From contig NZ_JALOAA010000064.1 of assembly GCF_023229025.1 (NCBI RefSeq), positions 1 to 6,547 on the forward strand: 6,547 nt of DNA. The letters run 5' to 3'. The stretch's first letter is position 1, and the number at the start of each line of letters is the position of its first letter. Positions 1-6,215 of the stretch are shown here, piece after piece. Below the pieces are notes generated by a model, which ran no database searches, was not told the DNA's origin, and saw nothing but the letters and a program-made list of their open reading frames with translations. Position numbers and translations under genes: made by a program. Source of the stretch: Sulfurimonas sp. GTDB lineage: Bacteria; Campylobacterota; Campylobacteria; Campylobacterales; Sulfurimonadaceae.

Positions 1-416
1 ATAAATATCTTATCAACACTCCCACGAGGCACAACCTTAGTGTCGCCCCCTACAACAATCGCACCGTTAATTTCAAGCTCTTTTTTCATACTCCGCACAA
101 TCCGCTCAAGCTCTCTAGTCTCAAAACCCTCTTCAATAATCACGCTACATGTAAGATACTTCGGTCGTGCTCCCATCATAGCCAAATCGTTACATGTACC
201 ACAAACCGCAAGTTTACCAATGTCCGCTCCTGCAAAAAAGAGAGGCGAGACCGTAAAACTATCGGTAGAAAACGCAAGCTCCCCATTATGGACAATAGCC
301 GCATCTTCGCTTTTGTCGAGTATCTCATTTTTAAAGGCTTTGTAAAATACTTTAGAGATAAGTTCATTATTCTCTTCACCACCGTTTCCATGTGCAAGGG
401 TTATGGTTTTGTTCAC
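1..416 (-). CDS. hypE: HypE, hydrogenase maturation carbamoyl dehydratase (N-terminal part, cut by window edge)
   Basis: HypE uses ATP to dehydrate a carbamoyl group placed by HypF on its C-terminal cysteine, giving a thiocyanate that supplies the CN ligands of the [NiFe]-hydrogenase iron; it acts in the cytoplasm with the HypC-HypD scaffold. Only the first 138 codons are present, so the C-terminal cysteine lies outside the window. What is visible matches the family from the start: LAHGNGGEE at residues 7-15, STDSFTVSPLFF at 50-61, GKLAVCGTCNDLAMMGA at 67-83 and GGDTKVVPRG at 123-132, the nucleotide-binding elements of the AIR-synthase-like fold. I chose a GTG start at 416-414 because it puts the conserved LAHGNGG near the N-terminus as in known HypE proteins. 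The GTG overlaps the hypD stop in a GTGA arrangement, implying translational coupling. No in-frame ATG exists at a suitable place. Identity is very secure; the start is likely. Confidence 0.95.
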   Translation of the reverse strand, partial: MNKTITLAHGNGGEENNELISKVFYKAFKNEILDKSEDAAIVHNGELAFSTDSFTVSPLFFAGADIGKLAVCGTCNDLAMMGARPKYLTCSVIIEEGFETRELERIVRSMKKELEINGAIVVGGDTKVVPRGSVDKIF

Positions 417-1558
417 ACCAAATTCCCATACTTATAATAAGCCGCACATGCGCCCTCGCTGCTTACCATACAGCTTCCTATCGGGCTTGTTGGTTTACAT
501 GCAGTTGCAAAGATGGTGCATTCTGGTGGGTTTGCTATTCCTCTTAGTATATCTCCGCAGATGCAGAGTTTGTGGTCTTCTATTTCGCCTATTGGAAGAG
601 TCTCTTTATAGATAACCTCAGCGTCATACTCTTTAAATTCTGGCTTTAGTTTTAGTCCGCTTTTTGGTATGTTTCCTAAACCTCTCCACTTAAAGAGGTC
701 TCTTTTATCAAAATATCTCTCTATTAGCTCTTGTGCTTTTAGGTTTCCCTCATAAGTTACTAGCCTTTTGTACTCTATCTCAAGCTCGCATCTACCCTCT
801 ATAAACTGCTTGACTATCATACTAATTGCCTGCATAACATCAACAGGCTCAAATCCTGAAACTACCACTGGGCGGTTATAATCTCGTGCAAACTCTTCAT
901 ATATCTTGCTTCCACTAATTACGCTTACATGAGAGGGTCCTAAAAATGCGTCTATTTTGTTGTTGTAACTATCTACATGTATGTCTCTGGAGTCTATTAG
1001 CTCACGCATGACTTCTGGAACTGTTACATGGTTTATGTGAAAGTAGATATTTTTAATGTTTTTCTTTATAACTGCGTCAAGAAGAGCCGCTGTCATGGGG
1101 GTTGTTGTCTCAAAACCTATGGCAAAAAAGATGATTTTTTTAGTTAGATTGTCATTTGCAATTTTTAGGCACTCTAAGGGTGAATACACAAAACGAACAT
1201 CAGCGCCCTTGCTTCTTGCATCTTGGAGGCTTCCGTTACTTCCCGGCACTTTTATCATGTCGCCTAAAGTTACCAAAATCACATCTTCTGTCATGCTCAA
1301 AACATAGGCATGATCTATTCGCTCTTTTGGCATAATGCAGACAGGACATCCGGGACCGTGGATAAACTTGATGTTTGATGGCAGAAGTTGAGGAAGTCCG
1401 TACTTCATGATGGTATGCGTATGTCCGCCGCAAACTTCCATGATATTTATGGGATTTTTAAGCTTCGCAGCATCTTCGTTTATAATTTTTGCATAGGCTT
1501 TTATAGTGGTGGCATCTCTAAAATCATCATAGAGATTTTTAAGCTCTAATTGCTTCAT
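413..1558 (-). CDS. hypD: HypD, hydrogenase Fe(CN)2CO assembly scaffold, [4Fe-4S] protein
   Basis: HypD works with HypC as the cytoplasmic scaffold on which the Fe(CN)2CO moiety of [NiFe]-hydrogenase is built, taking cyanide from HypE. The 381-residue protein is full length for the family. Signature motifs are all present: EVCGGHTHT at residues 41-49 with C43, GPGCPVC at 68-74 with C71 and C74, and GFETTTP at 148-154. Near the C-terminus, C332, C347, C354 and C371 show the spacing C-X14-C-X6-C-X16-C, which agrees with the four ligands of the [4Fe-4S] cluster known from HypD structures. Its ATG shares one base with the hypC stop (TAATG), and its TGA overlaps the hypE GTG start. A purine-rich GAGGAAGAG lies upstream inside hypC and may help initiation, though it sits rather far from the ATG. 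No key residue is missing, so the protein should be active. Confidence 0.98.
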   Translation of the reverse strand: MKQLELKNLYDDFRDATTIKAYAKIINEDAAKLKNPINIMEVCGGHTHTIMKYGLPQLLPSNIKFIHGPGCPVCIMPKERIDHAYVLSMTEDVILVTLGDMIKVPGSNGSLQDARSKGADVRFVYSPLECLKIANDNLTKKIIFFAIGFETTTPMTAALLDAVIKKNIKNIYFHINHVTVPEVMRELIDSRDIHVDSYNNKIDAFLGPSHVSVISGSKIYEEFARDYNRPVVVSGFEPVDVMQAISMIVKQFIEGRCELEIEYKRLVTYEGNLKAQELIERYFDKRDLFKWRGLGNIPKSGLKLKPEFKEYDAEVIYKETLPIGEIEDHKLCICGDILRGIANPPECTIFATACKPTSPIGSCMVSSEGACAAYYKYGNLV

Positions 1559-1806
1559 TAAAGCGGCTCTTCCTCGTCTATTATCTCAATTATTTTTTCA
1601 AATGCTTCAAGGCTCAAAAGAGCCTCACTCTCATCTATCTTGTTCATAACAAACCCGATATGAAGAAGTACATAATCGCCTATTTTTATATCTTCTTCGC
1701 CAACAAGTGCTAAGCTGGCTTCTCTTTGAACGCCCATCGTATCAACCGTTGCCACTTCATTTTGCTTATCTATTTTAACAACTTTGCTAGGAATTGAGAG
1801 GCACAT
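1558..1806 (-). CDS. hypC: HypC, hydrogenase maturation chaperone
   Basis: HypC (HypC/HybG/HupF family) is a small cytoplasmic chaperone that binds HypD during assembly of the Fe(CN)2CO group and then carries it to the hydrogenase large-subunit precursor. The product has 82 residues, the usual size. It begins MCLSIPSKV, the family signature, whose C2 becomes N-terminal after removal of methionine and is the essential cysteine. The second conserved block, GDYVLLHIGFVMNKID, lies at residues 43-58 and includes H49. The last dozen residues are acidic (EIIDEEEPL), a region that varies in the family. The start is fixed by MCLSIP. The ATG overlaps the hypB stop by one base (TAATG), and the same arrangement links its own stop to hypD, so translation of hypB, hypC and hypD is probably coupled. 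Confidence 0.98.
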   Translation of the reverse strand: MCLSIPSKVVKIDKQNEVATVDTMGVQREASLALVGEEDIKIGDYVLLHIGFVMNKIDESEALLSLEAFEKIIEIIDEEEPL

Positions 1807-2564
1807 TATCTCATTCTCATTTTAAACTTAATCCACTCGGAAACTTTTTTAACACTCTCTTCATCTTTTGTACTAACTTCAAGTATGTCAACATTTGGCT
1901 TTAACTTTCTTGCCATCTCTTTCTCTTTTTGCATGTCATACTCAAAATATGGGAGCAAATCTGTTTTGGTAAATAAAATCAAATCCGCTTGGCGAAACAT
2001 AACCGGATATTTTGCAATTTTATCTTCGCCTTCTGGAATGCTGACAAGAACTATGTTTAAGTGACTTCCAACATCATAACTAGCAGGACAAACTAGGTTT
2101 CCGACATTCTCAATAAAACAGACATCCACACTACCCAAGTCCATGTGATGAAGCGCTTTGTGCACCATAAACGCATCCAAATGACAAGCTGAACCTGTTT
2201 GAATTTGATGAGCCTCTATCCCTTTTGCTTTTAATCTATCAGCATCACGGCTTGTCTGTAAATCTCCCTCTATTACAGAAAATTTAAACTCATCCAAATC
2301 TGACAAAGCCTCAAGCAGAGCAGTTTTTCCGCTTCCCGGAGAACTCATCAGGTTTATACAAAGAACTCCTTGAGAGTTAAAATGCTCTCTGTTATGCCCT
2401 GCTTCTTGATCATTTTTATCTAATATTTTTGTAATTACAGAAATAGTTTTAGGGTCATTTAACTGTGGGTTGTCATGCAGATGTTCATGATGGTGGTCAT
2501 GTGAATGGTTACCATCATGAGAGTGGACATCTTCTACAATACTGCAGCCGCAATCTTTACACAT
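1806..2564 (-). CDS. hypB: HypB, nickel-binding GTPase for hydrogenase maturation
   Basis: HypB is a cytoplasmic SIMIBI-class GTPase that, with HypA, inserts nickel into the [NiFe]-hydrogenase large subunit. The 252-residue product has three parts. The N-terminus starts MCKDCGC, a CxxCGC high-affinity metal site (C2, C5, C7). Residues 14-30 are His-rich, likely nickel storage or delivery. The G-domain carries the P-loop SSPGSGKT at 74-81, EGDLQT at 99-104, the metal-site motif SACHLDA at 125-131 with C127 and H128, and ENVGNLVCP at 152-160 with C159. The fourth G-motif reads TKTD at 199-202 rather than the NKxD of many HypB proteins; Helicobacter HypB also departs from Asn here, so activity is still expected. 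The ATG lies inside the end of hupE, giving an 8-base overlap, preceded by a purine-rich GAGAAAGAG. This start is well supported because it yields the conserved CxxCGC at the extreme N-terminus. Confidence 0.98.
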   Translation of the reverse strand: MCKDCGCSIVEDVHSHDGNHSHDHHHEHLHDNPQLNDPKTISVITKILDKNDQEAGHNREHFNSQGVLCINLMSSPGSGKTALLEALSDLDEFKFSVIEGDLQTSRDADRLKAKGIEAHQIQTGSACHLDAFMVHKALHHMDLGSVDVCFIENVGNLVCPASYDVGSHLNIVLVSIPEGEDKIAKYPVMFRQADLILFTKTDLLPYFEYDMQKEKEMARKLKPNVDILEVSTKDEESVKKVSEWIKFKMRMR

Positions 2565-3087
2565 ACTCTTTCTCTACAACACACTTGGCATCTGTTTTAG
2601 CACTCTTGGTATATGCGTACGCCAAAGCGATACCACTCAGATGAAGAAAAAGTGTAGATAGAGTAAATCCTAACATGTAAGTTGCAAAACTACCGCTTTG
2701 AAATTCAGCTCCATGAGCAAAACCGTGAAACAATCCAAAAAATGCAACTACTGTTACTATAATCTTTATAGATATCTTCTTCGCAAAACCTAAAAATGCA
2801 AAAACGACGGCGATAGATAGAAGTATCCCCTCCTCAACAAAAGGTATCTTAACACCAATGAAGCCAAATATTGCCGCGGCAAGCATAGCTGTGACAAAAG
2901 CAAACAGAAGAAGATACCCTCTTTTTGATGCAAAAAAAGCAATCATACCGACACCAATCATAGCCAGCACATGGTCTAAACCACCCATAGGATGTAAAAA
3001 TCCACTGCTAAACCCACTATTTTGTAAAAAAGTCGTATGTCCAAAAGCAAATGCAGACAACGATAAGAGCATCAATAGAATTTTCAT
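2557..3087 (-). CDS. hupE: HupE/UreJ-family nickel permease
   Basis: HupE/UreJ proteins are small inner-membrane carriers thought to import nickel (in some members cobalt) for hydrogenase or urease. The 176-residue product has a short hydrophobic N-terminus (residues 1-16, ending AFAFG) that looks like a cleavable signal peptide, which would leave H17 at or near the mature N-terminus. The family signature HPMGGLDH at residues 32-39 gives the H-X5-D-H arrangement (H32, D38, H39) required for transport in studied HupE, and FHGFAHGAE at 120-128 is the second conserved His block. About six hydrophobic segments cover residues 28-160, and a hydrophilic tail follows. An AAGGAA site six bases before the ATG supports the start. 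Being first in an overlapping set with hypB argues strongly for nickel supply to hydrogenase rather than to urease; metal specificity itself is inferred from context. Confidence 0.93.
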   Translation of the reverse strand: MKILLMLLSLSAFAFGHTTFLQNSGFSSGFLHPMGGLDHVLAMIGVGMIAFFASKRGYLLLFAFVTAMLAAAIFGFIGVKIPFVEEGILLSIAVVFAFLGFAKKISIKIIVTVVAFFGLFHGFAHGAEFQSGSFATYMLGFTLSTLFLHLSGIALAYAYTKSAKTDAKCVVEKEYV

Positions 3088-3093
3088 ACAATT

Positions 3094-3099
3094 TTCCTT
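3094..3099 (-). promoter_or_regulatory. Ribosome binding site of hupE
   Basis: AAGGAA on the minus strand with a 6-base spacer (AATTGT) before the hupE ATG. It is the clearest Shine-Dalgarno site in the window. The downstream hyp genes rely on overlapping starts and weaker purine-rich stretches, which fits hupE being the entry point for ribosomes on this transcript. Confidence 0.75.
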
Positions 3100-3107
3100 A
3101 GTTTTTT

Positions 3108-3123
3108 CTACTCAAGTGAATAG
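3108..3123. promoter_or_regulatory. Imperfect 16-bp dyad ahead of hupE, possible operator or leader hairpin
   Basis: The plus strand reads CTACTCAAGTGAATAG, an inverted repeat of the form CTAnTCA-N2-TGAnTAG, with 12 of 16 positions symmetric. As minus-strand RNA it can form a six-pair stem including one G-U pair, with a four-base loop. It lies between the candidate -10 boxes and the ribosome binding site of hupE, where a repressor site or a small leader structure could act. The minus-strand transcript continues with A residues, not U, so it is not an intrinsic terminator. A dyad this short can arise by chance in AT-rich DNA, and I do not recognise it as the site of a named regulator. Confidence 0.3.
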
Positions 3124-3130
3124 TTACTCT

Positions 3131-3170
3131 ATTTTATATTTTTATTTTAAATCTAAGTTGAATTTGTCAA
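3131..3170 (-). promoter_or_regulatory. Candidate sigma-70 promoter for the hupE-hypBCDE operon
   Basis: On the minus strand a perfect TTGACA lies at 3170-3165, inside the last codons of the RND permease gene. Two -10-like boxes follow: TAAAAT at 3149-3144 (15-base spacer, rather short) and TATAAAAT at 3138-3131 (26 bases from TTGACA, too far to pair with it). In Campylobacterota the -35 box is weakly conserved and the -10 box dominates, so either could work. Transcripts would have leaders of roughly 37 to 50 bases. AT-rich gaps produce such boxes easily, so this is a candidate only. Confidence 0.4.
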
Positions 3171-6100
3171 TTTTATCGATTTAGACTCATAGAATTTTTT
3201 AAACCATCTATCAAGAGGATAAATTAATCTATATATAACTGGAACGACAAGCAGGGTTAAAACCATTGAGCTTAAGAGCCCGCCTATTATAGAGATTGCC
3301 ATTGGTGCTTTAGTCTCGCTTCCTAGTCCATCTCCAAGTGCTAGCGGTAACATTGCAAAGACCATTGCAAATGTTGTCATTAAAATCGGTCTTAATCTCT
3401 TCTCTCCCGCTTCTACTAATGCTTCATCGGCATTTTTACCGCTCTCTAGGGCATGATTTGCAAAATCAACAAGCAGTACCGCATTCTTTCCTACCATTCC
3501 CATAAGCAGCATAAAGCCAATCATAACAAAAAGGCTAAATTGAAGCCCCGAGATATAGAGCGCTAACATAACACCGACTATACTAAGAGGGAGTGAGACC
3601 ATTATGATTACAGGCTGAACAATCGACTCATATAAAATTGCCAAAATTATAAACATCAAAATAACGCTAAGTCCAATCGCTACCGTAAATGCCTCTGCTG
3701 TTTTTACCATCTCTTCGGCAAATCCGGTAAATCTATATGAAACACCCTCCGGCAAAAGATTGCTTATCTCTGCTTCTGTGTAAGATACTGCGCCACCCAA
3801 ATCAAGTCCGAACAGATCTGCAAAAACAGTGACTTCCCTCTCTCTATCGTAATGATTTATAGTTGCAAGTGTCTGACTATTTGAAAATGTAACTAACCCG
3901 TCTAGATAGACAAGCCTGCCCTCTTTAGATCTTACTTGAAGTTTTTTAATATCCTCCAAAGAGACTCTCTGCTCATCACTAAACCTTAGCGTGATGTCAT
4001 ACTGTTTTCCACTCTCCTCAAAGTATGAAATCTCCAAATCACTTGAAAAAGCTATTGATACCGCCTCTGCTATATCAGACGCCGAGACACCCATTGCAGA
4101 AGCATTCTCTCTTAATATATTTATATCTATCTGCGGTTTTGTCTCATCCAAATCCGTATCAATATCAACAAACCCCTCTTTTTTTGAGAGATACTCAACT
4201 AAATTTTTCTTTGCCGTCTCTAAATCTTTAAATGAGTCTGACTTTAAGACAATTTGGTATGGAACTGAAGCACCTGCTCCCTTTATATCTGGGATTGCTG
4301 AAGCGGTTATAAACATATCCTCTTTAAAAATCTCCAACTTGTTTCTAAAATATTGAATAATCTCCTCTTGATTTAACTCTCTTTTGCTTTTATCACTTAG
4401 CTTTACATATATTAGAGCCTTATGCTTCTCTTGGCTTGTGTTGTATCCGACACTAAGAGTTGTGTACTCTACATCTGGATTTTCTCTTACCAAATCCTCG
4501 ACCTCTTTAGACTTACGAACCATCTCCTCAAGAGATATACCCGTGTTAGCTTTTATTTTTATCTCAAACTCAGATTTATCCTCTTTTGGTATAAAATCCA
4601 TACCTATTTTTGGAAACAGAGATAGCGAAGCAAAAAATATTATCACCACCAAAACCAAAACTGTCGCTTTAAACCTCAGAACTAATCTCAGTATCAGCTC
4701 ATAAGCACGCTCTAAAGCTTTAAAAATTGGCTCACTAAGATCATAAAATCTACTCTCTTTACTTTTTAGAACCCTTGCACTAAGGCTTGGAATAAAACTA
4801 AGTGCGATAGTGTATGAGATTATGATTGCAAAGCCCACCGTCATGGCAAAACTCTCAAAAAACTTGCCGACTATTCCACTCATAAACGAAACAGGGATAA
4901 ATACGGCTAAAAGCATCGCCGAGATAGCTAAGATGGTAAAAGCCATCTCTTTTGTACCTTCATAAGCCGCCTCAAACTTGCTCATGCCGCCTTCCATCTT
5001 TTTGTAGATATTTTCAATGACGACTATCGCATCATCTATAATAATCCCAATGGCAAGGGTAAGCCCGATAAGCGTCATCTTATTTAAATCAAATCCCATG
5101 AAGTTCATTAAAGCAAAAGTGCCTAAAATAGAAGCGGGGATGGATAGTGCCGAGACTAATGTGATGGTGAAGTTTCTTAAAAATACAAAAACGATGATTG
5201 CTGCAAGAAGAGAGCCATATATAAGGTCAAACTCCACATCTTTTAGTGAGTTTATTATAAAAGGGGAAGTGTCGTTTAGTACTTTTACCTCAAATCTATT
5301 TTTTGCCATTGATTCGAGCTGCGGAACTATATTTTTAACCTGCTCTATAATATCAATCGTATTTGTTCCGGAGATTTTTTGAACCTCCAGCATGACACCT
5401 TCTGCTCCGTTGTATGAAGCATAGCTTTTAGCATCACTCAAAGAGTCCTCAACGACTGCAATATCCCTTAGCCTTATATTGTCCCTTATCTTTATGTTTT
5501 TTAGCTCTTCAATGGTTAGTGCATCAGCTTTAGTCTTTATGGTAAATTCATCTCTTTTTGTTATAAGCTTTCCGCCGCCTATCTTTACATTCTCTAGCGA
5601 GATTGCCGAGTTTAGCTCTGCAACTGTAATATCATACTTGTTTAGCTCTTTTGCATCCGGAAATATTTTTATCTCTCTATCTTTATAACCGACGATGTTA
5701 ATCGCCCCGACACCGTTTACCTTTTGAATTGATGGTTTAACCTTTTCATCCGCAAAAAGCATAAGATTTTTCAAACTATCATTTTTTGCAGTTAAAAATA
5801 TATTTATTATAGGCGCAGAACCTATATCGAGCTTACTTATAAGCGGAGTCTGCGCATTGTTTGGAAGTTTTACCGCCGAGACCTTATCTCTTACATCATT
5901 TGCGCACTCATCAATATCACGCTCTAAAAAAAACTTAACAGTCACAATACTGACCCCATCGCTGCTGCTTGAGATTATGCTGTCGATTCCGCCGATTCTT
6001 GATATTGCATCTTCTATCTCATCGGTGACTTGCGACTCTATAGTTCCTGCTTCTGCACCTGGGTAATTTGTCTGGATTGTTACAATCGGAAAATCAACAT

Positions 6101-6209
6101 TGGGAAAAAGGGCTGATGGCATTGACTTGTAACTCATAAGCCCAAATATAACTAATGTAACGACATACATTAAGGTCGCAATTGGTCTTTTGACTGCTAA
6201 TTTATACAT
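3153..6209 (-). CDS. RND efflux permease, HAE1/AcrB type, inner membrane
   Basis: This is the proton-driven inner-membrane pump of a tripartite efflux system, working with a periplasmic adaptor and an outer-membrane channel. At 1018 residues it is full length. The layout is the duplicated RND plan: TM1 at about 10-28, a periplasmic porter region to about 325, TM2-6 at about 330-480, TM7 at about 515-533, a second porter region to about 840, and TM8-12 at about 842-995. The proton-relay acids D392 and D393 (IGIIIDDAIVVIEN, TM4) and K908 (GKNAVLLVDFA, TM10) are present, as is RLRPILMT at 938-945. The heavy-metal-pump TM4 signature is not seen, so an organic-substrate (HAE) pump is more likely; substrates cannot be read from sequence. 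The start six bases after the adaptor stop puts the typical KLAVKRPIAT at residues 3-12. Its own Shine-Dalgarno site is weak, suggesting coupling to the adaptor gene. Confidence 0.95.
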   Translation of the reverse strand: MYKLAVKRPIATLMYVVTLVIFGLMSYKSMPSALFPNVDFPIVTIQTNYPGAEAGTIESQVTDEIEDAISRIGGIDSIISSSSDGVSIVTVKFFLERDIDECANDVRDKVSAVKLPNNAQTPLISKLDIGSAPIINIFLTAKNDSLKNLMLFADEKVKPSIQKVNGVGAINIVGYKDREIKIFPDAKELNKYDITVAELNSAISLENVKIGGGKLITKRDEFTIKTKADALTIEELKNIKIRDNIRLRDIAVVEDSLSDAKSYASYNGAEGVMLEVQKISGTNTIDIIEQVKNIVPQLESMAKNRFEVKVLNDTSPFIINSLKDVEFDLIYGSLLAAIIVFVFLRNFTITLVSALSIPASILGTFALMNFMGFDLNKMTLIGLTLAIGIIIDDAIVVIENIYKKMEGGMSKFEAAYEGTKEMAFTILAISAMLLAVFIPVSFMSGIVGKFFESFAMTVGFAIIISYTIALSFIPSLSARVLKSKESRFYDLSEPIFKALERAYELILRLVLRFKATVLVLVVIIFFASLSLFPKIGMDFIPKEDKSEFEIKIKANTGISLEEMVRKSKEVEDLVRENPDVEYTTLSVGYNTSQEKHKALIYVKLSDKSKRELNQEEIIQYFRNKLEIFKEDMFITASAIPDIKGAGASVPYQIVLKSDSFKDLETAKKNLVEYLSKKEGFVDIDTDLDETKPQIDINILRENASAMGVSASDIAEAVSIAFSSDLEISYFEESGKQYDITLRFSDEQRVSLEDIKKLQVRSKEGRLVYLDGLVTFSNSQTLATINHYDREREVTVFADLFGLDLGGAVSYTEAEISNLLPEGVSYRFTGFAEEMVKTAEAFTVAIGLSVILMFIILAILYESIVQPVIIMVSLPLSIVGVMLALYISGLQFSLFVMIGFMLLMGMVGKNAVLLVDFANHALESGKNADEALVEAGEKRLRPILMTTFAMVFAMLPLALGDGLGSETKAPMAISIIGGLLSSMVLTLLVVPVIYRLIYPLDRWFKKFYESKSIKLTNST

Positions 6210-6215
6210 TATAGT

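Noticed and set aside
40..345. Plus-strand open frame of 101 codons
   Set aside because: It lies wholly opposite hypE, whose conserved motifs are read on the minus strand; the translation is low-complexity Ser/Ile/Leu and resembles no protein I know.
176..397. Minus-strand frame with an ATG start at 397 within hypE
   Set aside because: It is in a different frame from the conserved HypE sequence (LAHGNGG, STDSF, GGDTKVVPRG), so it is a frame shadow.
3108..3123. Reading the dyad before hupE as an intrinsic terminator of the efflux operon
   Set aside because: The stem is only six pairs with one G-U and is followed on the minus strand by an A-run, not a U-run.
2858..3184. Plus-strand open frame of 108 codons spanning the hupE start and the intergenic gap
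   Set aside because: It is antisense to hupE and has no ribosome binding site or recognisable motif; its last part simply runs through AT-rich DNA.
4174..4191. Short inverted repeat around a T7 tract inside the permease gene
   Set aside because: Arms of four to five bases flanking a homopolymer in coding sequence are expected by chance in AT-rich DNA.
3991..5688. Several plus-strand open frames of 67-121 codons opposite the RND permease
   Set aside because: All are antisense to a full-length permease with intact family motifs, and their translations are Ser/Ile/Phe-rich shadows.
5926..5933. A8 tract (and A7/T7 tracts at 1135-1141, 2932-2938 and 4179-4185) as phase-variation sites
   Set aside because: These short A/T runs encode Lys or Phe in intact frames and are common at this base composition; phase-variable genes in this phylum usually carry longer G/C tracts.
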